Shown here: piece after piece, positions 37,495 through 45,685 of the stretch
How the letters are laid out: each line of letters opens with the position of its first letter
Position numbering within the stretch: the stretch's first letter is position 1
NCBI RefSeq assembly: GCF_023715845.1
Contig: NZ_JAMBOR010000002.1
Location: 124,001-188,000 of the forward strand
Reading direction: 5' to 3'
DNA from: Fictibacillus phosphorivorans
GTDB taxonomy: Bacteria > Bacillota > Bacilli > Bacillales > Fictibacillaceae
DNA length: 64,000 nucleotides
Made by a program: the position numbers and the translations under genes
Notes under the pieces: generated by a model
Told to the model about the DNA's origin: nothing
The model's input: only the letters and a program-made list of their open reading frames with translations
Databases searched by the model: none

Positions 37495-39534
37495 TTAATC
37501 GAGCCTTTCCTTATCCAATACACCTTGATCGGTTAGGATCTCTCTGATTAACCTAGACGTAGAGTCCGTCCAGAACTCATCCGAATTTACCAGTTTCGCC
37601 GCATCATTTCTTGCAGTCTCTAAAATTCGATAATCATGTACAAGGTCAGCAACTTTAAATTCTGGGAGACCACTCTGCTTGTTGCCAAAGAAATCTCCTG
37701 GTCCACGAAGCTCTAAATCTTTTTCTGAGAGTTCAAAACCATTAGTCGTCTCCGTCATGATTCTCATACGTTCTTGACCTTCTTCTGTCTTTGGATCAGC
37801 GATCAGAATACAATAGGATTGTTCACTGCCTCTTCCAACCCTTCCTCGCAGCTGATGCAGCTGTGATAACCCAAATCGTTCAGCATCATAGATCACCATG
37901 ATCGTCGCATTTGGGACATTCACACCTACTTCAACGACAGTCGTTGAAACAAGGATCTGACATTCATTTGACGCAAATTTACGCATTACTTCATCTTTCT
38001 CCGAAGAGTGCAGCCTCCCGTGCATTAATCCCACTTCATATTCATGAAAGTATTGGCTCATTTGAGCATGCACATCTATCGCATTTTGAACATCTACTTT
38101 TTCTGATTCTTCGATTAGAGGACAAATCACATAGGCTTGTCTGCCGTTCATAATTTCTTTTCTTATAAAATCAAGAACACGTTCTAACATTCCATGCTTT
38201 GCCCAGTGTGTAATGATTGGCTTTCTTCCTGCAGGCATCACATCGATTGTAGAAACATCCATATCCCCGAAGGCTGAAATGGCGAGTGTACGGGGGATAG
38301 GTGTAGCCGTCATAAAGAGAACATCAGGTTTTTCCCCTTTTTCTCTTAGAACTCTTCTCTGATTTACACCAAATCTATGTTGCTCATCTGTTATAACCAA
38401 TCCTAGGTTGTTAAAATTCACTTCATCTTGAATCAAAGCATGCGTACCTACCATGATGTGAATCTCACCTTCGCTCAACAAGCTCAGCGTTTCTTTTCGC
38501 AGTTTTCCTTTAACCGAGCTCGTTAACAATGCTACGGTAATGCCAAATGGTTGAAACAGTTCCTTTAAAGATTGAAAATGCTGTTCTGCAAGGATTTCGG
38601 TAGGTACCATAAGTGCACCTTGTCTGTTCGCTGTTACAGCAGCATACAGTGCGATCGCAGCAACTACAGTTTTTCCTGAACCCACATCACCTTGCAGGAG
38701 CCTGTTCATTCTACTTGTATCAGAAAGGTCTTTTAAGATCTCTTCTACTACCCGCTTCTGCGCTTCTGTAAGCTGAAACGGAAGGGATTGAATAAACAGA
38801 TCAACTTTAGATCTATCGTATAAAATCGAAGCACCTTCAGATTGCTGTCTGTTCCACTTTCTGAAAATCTGCATTTTTAATTGAAAAAATAGTAATTCTT
38901 CGTAAGCGAGTCTTCTTCTTCCGGCCTTTAGCATCTGAAAGTTCTCTGGAAAATGCATCATTCTTAAGGCTGCTTCTTTTTCAGGCAAACGATAAGCTTC
39001 ACGAAGTTTTTCAGGTAAAGGATCTGGAACCTGCCCAGAAAATTGTTTGAACGCTTGATACATGAATTTCCTCATGGTTTTTCCATGCAATGTACCCTTA
39101 ACAGAGTAGACGGGCTCTATTTTTCTTTCATCGGAGAATGGACCAAAATGAACATCACTTACGGTTAAGGTCATTTTATTTCGGTCCCATTTCCCTGTAA
39201 GCGTCAAGGATTGGCCAAGGCTTATTTGACTTTTTAAGAATGGCCGATTAAAGATTACAGCCGTGATCAAATATTTTCCGATCAACATTCGAAATGAGAG
39301 TCTTGATTTTTTCTTAGGAAAATAACGTAGAGAAGGCTCAGAATGAACCTTCCCTTCAATAGTTGCTTTTTCATCGTGTGCGATATCTGATAAATCTTTT
39401 TTCTGATAATCTTCGTAACGATAAGGCAAATATTCTATTAAGTCCTGAACATTATAGATACCCAAACTTGCTAATTCTTCTGCTTTTTTGTCACCGATTC
39501 CTTGAACGGCCGTTATTGACTCCGTAATCATCAT
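37495..39534 (-). CDS. recG: ATP-dependent DNA helicase RecG
   Basis: A 679-residue branch-migration helicase that regresses stalled forks. The N-terminal wedge/OB domain covers about 1-240. Walker A LQGDVGSGKTVVAA is near residue 280, the DEQH box in ITDEQHRFGVNQR near 383, motif III LFMTATPIPRTLAI, and motif VI HQLRGRVGRGSEQSYC. Length is normal (about 682 in B. subtilis). The ribosome site is weak (TGATGGA) and lies at the sdaAA end. Confidence 0.98.
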   Translation of the reverse strand: MMITESITAVQGIGDKKAEELASLGIYNVQDLIEYLPYRYEDYQKKDLSDIAHDEKATIEGKVHSEPSLRYFPKKKSRLSFRMLIGKYLITAVIFNRPFLKSQISLGQSLTLTGKWDRNKMTLTVSDVHFGPFSDERKIEPVYSVKGTLHGKTMRKFMYQAFKQFSGQVPDPLPEKLREAYRLPEKEAALRMMHFPENFQMLKAGRRRLAYEELLFFQLKMQIFRKWNRQQSEGASILYDRSKVDLFIQSLPFQLTEAQKRVVEEILKDLSDTSRMNRLLQGDVGSGKTVVAAIALYAAVTANRQGALMVPTEILAEQHFQSLKELFQPFGITVALLTSSVKGKLRKETLSLLSEGEIHIMVGTHALIQDEVNFNNLGLVITDEQHRFGVNQRRVLREKGEKPDVLFMTATPIPRTLAISAFGDMDVSTIDVMPAGRKPIITHWAKHGMLERVLDFIRKEIMNGRQAYVICPLIEESEKVDVQNAIDVHAQMSQYFHEYEVGLMHGRLHSSEKDEVMRKFASNECQILVSTTVVEVGVNVPNATIMVIYDAERFGLSQLHQLRGRVGRGSEQSYCILIADPKTEEGQERMRIMTETTNGFELSEKDLELRGPGDFFGNKQSGLPEFKVADLVHDYRILETARNDAAKLVNSDEFWTDSTSRLIREILTDQGVLDKERLD

Positions 39535-39538
39535 TCCA

Positions 39539-40426
39539 TCACTTCTCGTTCAACGGGATGCCAAAGATTTTCGCCTCAAGCTCTCTTCCAGTTGGAGTAG
39601 CAGCAAGACCGCCTTGAGCGGTTTCACGAAGTGCAGAAGGCATAGACTGACCAATCTTATACATAGCGTCAATAACTTCATCACAAGGAATTTTGCTTAC
39701 GATACCAGCTAAAGCCATATCTGCTGCAACAATTGCATTGCTAGCTCCCATCGCGTTTCTTTTTACACATGGTACTTCTACAAGACCTGCGACTGGATCA
39801 CAAACGAGACCCAGCATGTTCTTTAAGGCGATGGCCATAGCTTCTGCTGCCTGCGAAGGAGTACCGCCAGCTAATTCTACAATAGCTGCTGCTGCCATTC
39901 CAGTTGCTGATCCCACCTCTGCCTGACAGCCTCCTGCAGCTCCTGAAATGGATGCATTGTTAGCTACAACGAACCCGAAAGCTCCTGCTGTGAACAGGTA
40001 TTCGATCATTTGGTCCCTTTCAGGTTTCAGCTTTTCTTTTAAGGCGAATAAAGTTCCTGGTACAACGCCTGCAGATCCGGCAGTTGGTGTTGCACAGATC
40101 GTTCCCATTGCAGCATTTACTTCGTTCGTGGCCATTGCTTTACTCACTGCATCAAGCATTAAATCTCCGGAAAGCGATTTGCCGGATTTAATATATTCTT
40201 GCAGAAGCTTCCCATCTCCTCCCGTTAACCCAGAGTGAGATTTAACGTCTTCTGTAATCCCTCTTAAAACAGCCTCTTCCATAACGGTTAAATTTCGGTC
40301 CATGAACGAAATTACTTCATCTCTTGAACGGCCTGTTACACCCATCTCTTGTTCAATCATAATATCTGCAATTTTGCATTTCTTCGATTCAGCCAATTCT
40401 ATTAATTCAGCTACATTACGAAACAT
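39539..40426 (-). CDS. sdaAA: L-serine dehydratase, alpha chain (iron-sulfur)
   Basis: A 295-residue subunit of the [4Fe-4S] L-serine dehydratase that deaminates serine to pyruvate. The cluster-binding cysteines are visible in GTICATPTAGSAGV, the CDPVAGLVEVPC pair, and GGCQAEVG. It forms a two-chain enzyme with SdaAB, which lies 14 bases upstream. Oxygen-labile activity is expected from the family. Confidence 0.97.
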   Translation of the reverse strand: MFRNVAELIELAESKKCKIADIMIEQEMGVTGRSRDEVISFMDRNLTVMEEAVLRGITEDVKSHSGLTGGDGKLLQEYIKSGKSLSGDLMLDAVSKAMATNEVNAAMGTICATPTAGSAGVVPGTLFALKEKLKPERDQMIEYLFTAGAFGFVVANNASISGAAGGCQAEVGSATGMAAAAIVELAGGTPSQAAEAMAIALKNMLGLVCDPVAGLVEVPCVKRNAMGASNAIVAADMALAGIVSKIPCDEVIDAMYKIGQSMPSALRETAQGGLAATPTGRELEAKIFGIPLNEK

Positions 40427-40440
40427 TCGTTCATCACCTC

Positions 40441-41103
40441 TTAATCATGTATCTTTACGACTTGCTGGACGATTGGAAGAGTACTCAATTCATTAATGAT
40501 CACTTCATCCGCGTTCTGATCGATTTCAATCACCATTAATGCTTCTTTCCCTTTTTCTTTCCGTGATACTTCCATATGTCCAATATTGATCTCATGCTTC
40601 GCGAGTATGTTTGCTACACCAGCGATCGCACCGTACTTATCATTATGGACGATAAGAAGGGCAGGGTGGTTACCGGAAAGTCGCAGACTGAATCCGTTCA
40701 ATTCTATGATCTCGATCTTTCCTCCACCAATGGAAATCCCTACAACTTCAATCTGATCATCCTTATCCCCTATAATGACTCTTGCTGTATTAGGATGATC
40801 TGTTACTGCATCTTCTTCCGTCATTTTTACTTTAATACCTTCTTGTTTTGCTATTGTAAGCGCATCCACAATCCTGGTATCAAATGTGTCGTAATCTAGG
40901 ATTCCACCGACTATCGCAACGTCAGTACCATGACCGCGATATGTTTTCGCGAATGAACCATAGAAAGATATATTAGCAAATTCCGGTTTTCTTCCAAATA
41001 AATGCCTAGCTACTCTACCAATTCTTGCAGCACCGGCTGTATGTGAACTGGATGGTCCGATCATGATGGGACCAATAATATCAAAAACACTTTTATATTT
41101 CAT
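40441..41103 (-). CDS. sdaAB: L-serine dehydratase, beta chain
   Basis: A 220-residue subunit of the same enzyme. The N-terminal domain has IIGPIMIGPSSSHTAGAARI and FYGSFAKTYRGHGTD; the C-terminal ACT domain (about 148-220) starts near PALLIVHNDKYGAIAGV and may sense an amino acid. GAAGGAG precedes the ATG. A long inverted repeat and a dispersed repeat lie in its upstream region. Confidence 0.97.
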   Translation of the reverse strand: MKYKSVFDIIGPIMIGPSSSHTAGAARIGRVARHLFGRKPEFANISFYGSFAKTYRGHGTDVAIVGGILDYDTFDTRIVDALTIAKQEGIKVKMTEEDAVTDHPNTARVIIGDKDDQIEVVGISIGGGKIEIIELNGFSLRLSGNHPALLIVHNDKYGAIAGVANILAKHEINIGHMEVSRKEKGKEALMVIEIDQNADEVIINELSTLPIVQQVVKIHD

Positions 41104-41140
41104 GTCGATCTCCTTCGATTGCGTTTTTTCCCATTAAAAT

Positions 41141-41190
41141 AAGTATTCCCTCTTAACTTTATCACACTTTAAGTTTAAGAGAGAATACTT
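41141..41190 (-). repeat. 16-bp near-perfect inverted repeat upstream of sdaAB
   Basis: AAGTATTCCCTCTTAA (41141-41156) pairs with TTAAGAGAGAATACTT (41175-41190) at 15 of 16 positions around an 18-base loop. It starts about 38 bases before sdaAB. It could be a leader hairpin, an AT-rich terminator of fakA transcripts, or a protein-binding site. Confidence 0.7.
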
Positions 41191-41203
41191 TGGTTATGTC
41201 TGT

Positions 41204-41209
41204 ATTATA
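41204..41209 (-). promoter_or_regulatory. Candidate -10 element for sdaAB
   Basis: A perfect TATAAT lies between the inverted repeat and the dispersed repeat. No good -35 is placed 17 bases upstream, so the call is weak. Confidence 0.3.
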
Positions 41210-41229
41210 ATTTGTTGTTCGCTGGAGGG

Positions 41230-41356
41230 AATTGATCCCCATTCCAGAATGCTCGCTTTCCGCGGGGCGGGCGGTGAGCCTCCTAGCGCTTTGCGTTTTT
41301 AGTCTCACCTGTCCCACTAATCCACAGGAGTCTCGCATCTTCCGCTCCAATCAATT
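41230..41356. repeat. Dispersed palindromic repeat, copy 1
   Basis: A 127-base element bounded by AATTGAT (41230-41236) and ATCAATT (41350-41356). Inside are the shared words CTCGCTTTCCGCGGGGC, GGCGGTGAGCC, GTCTCACCTG and CAGGAGTCTCGCA, which also occur in copy 2. GGTGAG and CTCACC can pair to give an internal stem. It is GC-richer than the surrounding sequence. It carries no convincing protein. Similar elements are, to my recollection, common in Bacillaceae genomes. Confidence 0.8.
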
Positions 41357-41416
41357 GGTCGAAGAAGAAAATGAATAACATTACTGAACAACAATTTTTA
41401 AATAAGACAATGCATT

Positions 41417-43090
41417 TTATTCAACTGAAAGAATAAATGAGTAGATCGGCTGTTTTCCGTTGTGGAGTTCAGCTTCTGCATCTGGGAACTTTCCTTCGAT
41501 GAAGTCCGCGAGTTCTTGTGCTTCATCTTCTGAAGAATCTTCACCATAGATGATGGTTACGATTTCTGAATCTTCATCCATCATTTTTTCTAAAAGTTCT
41601 TTCGTTACTTCCAGCTTATTCGTCTTCGAAGTAACAATTTTCCCTTCTGAAATTCCCATGAAGTCACCTTTTGCGATTTCCACTCCATCAATGGAAGTGT
41701 CTCTAACCGCATAAGTGACTTGTCCGGATTTCACGGAAGAAATAGCTTCGTTCATCTTCTTTTCGTTTTCCTTCATGTCAGCGGAAGGGTTGAACGCTAA
41801 GATAGACGCGATACCTTGTGGAACCGTCTTCGTACGGATGATCACAACTTCTTGATCGACTACGCTTGCAGCTTGTTCAGAAGCCATGATGATATTGCTG
41901 TTGTTAGGAAGAATGAATACTTTTTCTGCATTCACTTCTGAAATAGCCCGTACGATGTCTTCTGTACTTGGGTTCATCGTTTGCCCGCCTTGGATAACGG
42001 AGGCTCCCATAGAAGAAAACATTTCTTCTATTCCTTCTCCCATAGCAACAGTAACCATTCCGTATTCTTTCTTTTTCTCAGCAGGTTGAGAATAAGAAGG
42101 AACTAATTCGTTTTCGCTTTCTAAGATCGCCGAATGCTGTTCACGCATATTTTCAATCTTAATGTTGATCAAACTCCCATAACGTTGAGCAAGAGTCAGC
42201 ATGTTGCCAGGCTGTTCAGTATGAATATGAACTTTTACTACTTCATCATCAGCAACAACGAGAAGAGAATCACCATGCTCGGCGAGTTCATTTCGGAAGT
42301 TTATTTCATCAAACGGATTGATCTTCGTCTTGTTTTCTTCAAATTTCACCATGAACTCTGTGCAGTATCCAAAGTGGATATCTTCCGTTTTCATGTGTAT
42401 TTGAGCTTTGTGATGTTCAGCGTTGACAAGATCACCCATTGAAGGAGCATTAGCCGATACTTTCGGCAGCTCTTTACCTTCCAATACAGCTAAGAATCCT
42501 TCATATACAGTGACAAGACCTTGCCCGCCTGAATCTACAACGCCTACTTCTTTTAAGACAGGAAGCAGGTCTGGTGTACGATTTAAGGAAGCTTTAGATT
42601 CTTTAACAAGTTCCTTCATGATGTGAAGGACATCGTCTGACTTTTTCGCTTCTTTGACTGCTTTTTTTGCAGCGTCTTTTGCTACTGTTAAAATGGTACC
42701 TTCGACAGGCTTCATAACTGCTTTATATGCAGTTTCAACACCTTTATCAAACGCGTTAGCAAACTCCGCCGCAGTAATGCTTTCTTTTCCTTCAATCGAT
42801 TTAGAAAAGCCTCTGAACAACTGTGATAGTATAACGCCAGAGTTCCCTCTTGCTCCCATCAGCAGCCCTTTAGCGAACGCATTTGCTACTGTGCCGACTT
42901 GGCTTGAAGTGTTTTTCTCAACTTCCTTTGCACCAGAGGTGATCGTTAAGTTCATGTTCGTTCCAGTATCACCATCTGGTACAGGAAATACATTAAGTGC
43001 ATCGACCATTGCTGCGTTTCTAGATAAGTTTGAAGCACCCTCGAGCACCATTTTTGCAAACTTTTTTCCGTCTAATACTTTTAAAGACAC
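41417..43090 (-). CDS. fakA: Fatty acid kinase catalytic subunit FakA (YloV)
   Basis: A 557-residue DhaL-related kinase that phosphorylates exogenous fatty acids carried by FakB proteins. The N-terminal domain has the metal/ATP-binding PVPDGDTGTNMNLT (about residues 34-47), GARGNSGVILSQL, and VDSGGQGLVTVYEG. The C-terminal half has a DegV-like arrangement that binds FakB. It follows yloU by 15 bases. It fits the nearby lipid-synthesis genes (plsX, fapR). Confidence 0.95.
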   Translation of the reverse strand: MSLKVLDGKKFAKMVLEGASNLSRNAAMVDALNVFPVPDGDTGTNMNLTITSGAKEVEKNTSSQVGTVANAFAKGLLMGARGNSGVILSQLFRGFSKSIEGKESITAAEFANAFDKGVETAYKAVMKPVEGTILTVAKDAAKKAVKEAKKSDDVLHIMKELVKESKASLNRTPDLLPVLKEVGVVDSGGQGLVTVYEGFLAVLEGKELPKVSANAPSMGDLVNAEHHKAQIHMKTEDIHFGYCTEFMVKFEENKTKINPFDEINFRNELAEHGDSLLVVADDEVVKVHIHTEQPGNMLTLAQRYGSLINIKIENMREQHSAILESENELVPSYSQPAEKKKEYGMVTVAMGEGIEEMFSSMGASVIQGGQTMNPSTEDIVRAISEVNAEKVFILPNNSNIIMASEQAASVVDQEVVIIRTKTVPQGIASILAFNPSADMKENEKKMNEAISSVKSGQVTYAVRDTSIDGVEIAKGDFMGISEGKIVTSKTNKLEVTKELLEKMMDEDSEIVTIIYGEDSSEDEAQELADFIEGKFPDAEAELHNGKQPIYSFILSVE

Positions 43091-43105
43091 AAAACTTCCT
43101 CCTAA

Positions 43106-43468
43106 CTAAGGGGTTGTCACCCTGACACCCTGAACATAGATATTGACTGAGTCAACCGCCAATCCAAGCATTTGATCCAGGGTATATTTCACTTTGTTCT
43201 GAACATTATGAGCCACTTCAGAAATCTTTGTTCCGTAGCTTACAATGATATACATATCAATATGTACTTCATCTTCCTCTTGTCGGACAACGATCCCTCG
43301 GGAGAAATTTTCACGTCCTAAAAGTTCAGTTAATCCGTCCTTTAATTGCTTTCTTGATGCCATGCCAACAATTCCGTAACAATCAATTGCTGCACCGCCA
43401 GCGATCGTAGCGATTACTTCGTTAGAAATATCAATTTGACCATAAGTCGTTTTCATTTCAATGGACAT
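43106..43468 (-). CDS. yloU: Asp23/Gls24 family protein YloU
   Basis: A 120-residue protein of the Asp23 family. EVIATIAGGAAIDCYGIVGM and the RGIVVRQEEDEVHIDMYIIV beta segment (shown in parts) are typical. Family members are envelope-stress-associated or membrane-peripheral scaffold proteins; a role near FakA is likely because the two are always paired. AAAGGGGGA precedes the ATG. Confidence 0.93.
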   Translation of the reverse strand: MSIEMKTTYGQIDISNEVIATIAGGAAIDCYGIVGMASRKQLKDGLTELLGRENFSRGIVVRQEEDEVHIDMYIIVSYGTKISEVAHNVQNKVKYTLDQMLGLAVDSVNIYVQGVRVTTP

Positions 43469-43569
43469 GTTTACATCCCCCTTTAAATTGTTAAATGGCT
43501 AACAAATATTTTACTATACATTAGGCTTTTTTGAAAGGACTAGTACATTTCACACTATGCAAATAGTAT

Positions 43570-43575
43570 TGTCAA
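43570..43575 (-). promoter_or_regulatory. Candidate -35 element for yloU
   Basis: A perfect TTGACA on the minus strand, with TGAAAT 17 bases downstream as a weak -10. It diverges from the rpmB promoter. Confidence 0.35.
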
Positions 43576-43606
43576 GGGAATTTACTTGAAATCCATCATG
43601 AATATG

Positions 43607-43635
43607 TTGCAATAGAAAGAGAGTCATGCTAATAT
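43607..43635 (+). promoter_or_regulatory. Sigma-A promoter of rpmB
   Basis: TTGCAA (43607-43612) and TAATAT (43630-43635) are separated by 17 bases, with an extended TGC just before the -10. It lies about 68 bases before rpmB. Confidence 0.75.
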
Positions 43636-43702
43636 TATTTAGTATTTAACATACGATTGAATTGATGCAAAGCTTTTTTGCTGTAAAGGAGGTTCACCTA
43701 CT

Positions 43703-43891
43703 ATGGCTCGTAAATGTTTTATTACTGGAAAAGGACCTAAAACTGGTAACAAGCGTTCTCACGCAATGAACAAATCAAAGAAAAGCTGGGGAGCTAATGT
43801 CCAAAAGGTTCGCATTCTTGTGGACGGAAAGCCTAAGCGCGTATACGTATCTGCTCGTGCACTTAAATCAGGTAAAGTTGAACGCGTTTAA
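43703..43891 (+). CDS. rpmB: 50S ribosomal protein L28
   Basis: A 62-residue L28 protein starting [20 protein letters not shown]. It lacks the zinc-binding CxxC pairs of some paralogues (only one Cys), which is the zinc-independent form. AAAGGAGG precedes the ATG. It is transcribed opposite to its neighbours with its own promoter and terminator, as in B. subtilis. Confidence 0.99.
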   Translation: MARKCFITGKGPKTGNKRSHAMNKSKKSWGANVQKVRILVDGKPKRVYVSARALKSGKVERV

Positions 43892-43898
43892 TAAAAGA

Positions 43899-43928
43899 AC
43901 GGCAGCAAAAAGCTGCTGTTTTTTTTAT
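43899..43928 (+). terminator. Intrinsic terminator after rpmB
   Basis: GCAGC and GCTGC pair around AAAAA, followed by TGTTTTTTTT. Confidence 0.9.
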
Positions 43929-43960
43929 TGCCTATTTTCAACTCTGAAATAACCCAAACA

Positions 43961-43987
43961 AAAAAAGCGCCTTAGGCGCTTTTTTTG
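43961..43987. terminator. Bidirectional terminator between rpmB and spoVM
   Basis: AGCGCC and GGCGCT form a palindrome flanked by an A-run and a T-run, so it works on both strands. It serves spoVM on the minus strand and backs up the rpmB terminator. Confidence 0.9.
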
Positions 43988-43991
43988 TTTG

Positions 43992-44072
43992 TTATCCTTT
44001 TTTAAAAGAACCTAAGATGGCACGTACGAATCCCCCTAAAAATCTAGGAAGTTTAATGGTATAAAATTTCAT
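43992..44072 (-). CDS. spoVM: Stage V sporulation protein SpoVM
   Basis: A 26-residue peptide read directly from the minus strand: it begins MKFYTIKLPRFLGGFVRAIL and ends with FKKG. It is an amphipathic helix that recognises the convex surface of the forespore and anchors SpoIVA for spore-coat assembly. Pro9 and the basic/hydrophobic faces needed for curvature sensing are present. The very strong site GGAGGAGG precedes the ATG. In B. subtilis it is a sigma-E gene; I could not identify a convincing sigma-E promoter here. Confidence 0.97.
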   Translation of the reverse strand: MKFYTIKLPRFLGGFVRAILGSFKKG

Positions 44073-44178
44073 CTTACCCCTCCTCCAGGCCCATAAAAAA
44101 TGATAAGAGCAAAACACTACCATAGAATATTCCCCGTTGTATAAAAAGGTGTCTCGGGGCCTGTTTTCCATGATTTAT

Positions 44179-44823
44179 TTAATCATGGCTCTTTACCATC
44201 AATATTATGCCAGAGTCGAAAGAATAAGTACCACTTTTATTTACAAGCTCATTTGATATACAGAGTGAACGGCCAACTCCCAGTGATGCTTTTTCTAAAG
44301 GATACTTGAATCCTTTAAGTGTTATCCCTTTAACTTCTCCCTGAAACGCCAAAAAGGAAATATAAGAATATGGTTTCTCTCTTTCAATCTTATAAGTTCC
44401 AGGCGACTTCAAGGAAATTTCATTTTTAATATCTATCACTTTCACATCAATATTGCTAGAAATGGTTCTATAAAGAAGCTGGATGTTCATCATTTCATGA
44501 TCCAGCCTGCCTCCAGTTGCACCGAATAAAAGAATTTCTTCTGGATTTTGATCGACAGCCCATTGAAGCGCCAGTTCCAAATCCGTATGATCTTTTTCAG
44601 ACTGATATTGATTCAGTCTGATATCCGCTTTCTTGATGATTTCCTTTTCTGCAGAAGTGACAGAATCGAAATCACCGAAAGCATAATCAGGCATGATTCC
44701 TTTCTGCACGAGCACGAATGTACCTCTATCGACTCCGATCCACAGATCACTTGCTGAGTTATTATAGTTTTTAAGGTCAGGAATTAGAGGTTCTGGACCT
44801 CCGGCTACTATTCTAATCTTCAT
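44179..44823 (-). CDS. thiN: Thiamine pyrophosphokinase
   Basis: A 214-residue enzyme that pyrophosphorylates thiamine to TPP. The start IRIVAGGPEPLIPDL, the DLWIGVDRGT segment, YAFGDFDSVT with catalytic acidic residues, SEKDHTDLELALQWA, and FGATGGRLDHE are all family signatures. Its ATG overlaps the thiT stop as ATGA, so thiamine uptake and activation are translationally coupled. Confidence 0.97.
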   Translation of the reverse strand: MKIRIVAGGPEPLIPDLKNYNNSASDLWIGVDRGTFVLVQKGIMPDYAFGDFDSVTSAEKEIIKKADIRLNQYQSEKDHTDLELALQWAVDQNPEEILLFGATGGRLDHEMMNIQLLYRTISSNIDVKVIDIKNEISLKSPGTYKIEREKPYSYISFLAFQGEVKGITLKGFKYPLEKASLGVGRSLCISNELVNKSGTYSFDSGIILMVKSHD

Positions 44824-45389
44824 GCCGCCTGATGGTGACCCTTTCTTGCTGCGTGTAATAACCTAGGAGATGTATTCGTTAATAAGATGACAACTAGTGA
44901 TGTAATCGCAAAGATAACGATCATAAACGATCCATTGTAAAAAATAGAATATAGCCATACATTCATCTCTTCCGCATATTCACTAAAGAAAATCACGCCA
45001 GACATTACATGTGATGCTAGTCTTAATGCACATCCTATAAAAATTCCTGTTATCATTAATACGGTTCTTTTTGTTGTTTTTTGGGTAATGGAAGGTGCAA
45101 ATGCCCCTGCTACACCAGCTAGAGCGAAAGCTAGCGGGTAATCTAATATAAGTTGAGCTGGGTGTATGATATAAGGATTTACAAGCAACTGAAGCATCCC
45201 TACTGCTAACCCTGTAAAAATGCCCGCTTTTAATCCCCTTCTAAATGCCATTAGAAAAATCGGCACCATTTCTAGAGAAACTGAACCTCCTTGCGGCCAT
45301 ACTCCATTAAATTTTATCAGTCCTAATATAAGTGAAAGTGCAGACATAATCGCAATCTCAGTTAATAATGAGACATTGTTGTTCTTCAT
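44820..45389 (-). CDS. thiT: Thiamine transporter ThiT (YuaJ), ECF-type S component
   Basis: A 189-residue integral membrane protein with about six hydrophobic segments. LTEIAIMSALSLILGLI at the start and the binding-site region WPQGGSVSLEMVPIFLMAF are diagnostic of ThiT, and LQLLVNPYIIHPAQ follows. It works with the shared ECF energising module, whose genes are not in this window. AAGGAGG precedes the ATG. A TPP riboswitch controls it, and it is fused into one unit with thiN. Confidence 0.96.
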   Translation of the reverse strand: MKNNNVSLLTEIAIMSALSLILGLIKFNGVWPQGGSVSLEMVPIFLMAFRRGLKAGIFTGLAVGMLQLLVNPYIIHPAQLILDYPLAFALAGVAGAFAPSITQKTTKRTVLMITGIFIGCALRLASHVMSGVIFFSEYAEEMNVWLYSIFYNGSFMIVIFAITSLVVILLTNTSPRLLHAARKGHHQAA

Positions 45390-45492
45390 GATAATCCTCC
45401 TTGCATAATGATTTTATCGTTCTTTTTCAGCTGGCTTCTTTCATCGTTGCTTTTGTGATAGTAGAAACAACAACTTAGAAAAACAGCCCACT

Positions 45493-45527
45493 AAAAAAAG
45501 CAACCGGCATGTGAGCGCGGTTGCTTT
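45493..45527 (-). terminator. Riboswitch-controlled terminator of thiT
   Basis: AAGCAACCG and CGGTTGCTT form a 9-bp stem, followed by TTTTT, about 105 bases before thiT and just after the TPP aptamer. This is the expected expression platform. Confidence 0.85.
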
Positions 45528-45565
45528 AAGATTCATATCATCTGAATGCATAAAGTCATACGACT

Positions 45566-45655
45566 CCACATCCCTACGCAGGCATTACCCAGCTTCAGGT
45601 TCAAAGGGTCGGGAGAACACTCCCCTCTCAGTCCATAATAGGACTCCCCCTGTGG
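45566..45655 (-). ncRNA. TPP riboswitch aptamer (THI element)
   Basis: On the minus strand the closing stem P1 is CCACA (45651-45655) with TGTGG (45566-45570). Between them are the conserved words CTGAGAGG, ACCCTTTGAACCTG and AATGCCTGCGTAGGGA, which form the pyrimidine- and pyrophosphate-sensing pockets of THI-box RNAs. It begins only about 26 bases after the rpe stop, and a transcription terminator follows. Confidence 0.97.
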
Positions 45656-45679
45656 TTACTTTTTTTAATTTACAGCTTA

Positions 45680-45685
45680 ATTATA
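45680..45685 (-). promoter_or_regulatory. Candidate -10 of the thiT transcript, inside the rpe stop
   Basis: A perfect TATAAT overlaps the last codon and TAA of rpe, 25 bases before the aptamer. The -35 position (TGCAAT) is poor, so this may be weak or absent, with read-through from rpe as the alternative. Confidence 0.35.

Noticed and set aside
41162-41350. Minus-strand 62-codon frame through the dispersed repeat
   Set aside because: It is made by the GC-rich repeat, has no ribosome site and no counterpart frame conserved in copy 2.
42654-43109. 151-codon plus-strand frame opposite fakA
   Set aside because: It is a shadow of the conserved DhaL-like domain with no start signal.
44073-44178. 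Sigma-E promoter for spoVM
   Set aside because: GAATATTC and CTTATCAT resemble the two boxes, but the spacing (17) and the -10 match are poor.
44168-44188. CCATGATT/AATCATGG hairpin over the thiN stop as a terminator
   Set aside because: No T-run follows on the minus strand; it may be chance or a weak structure.
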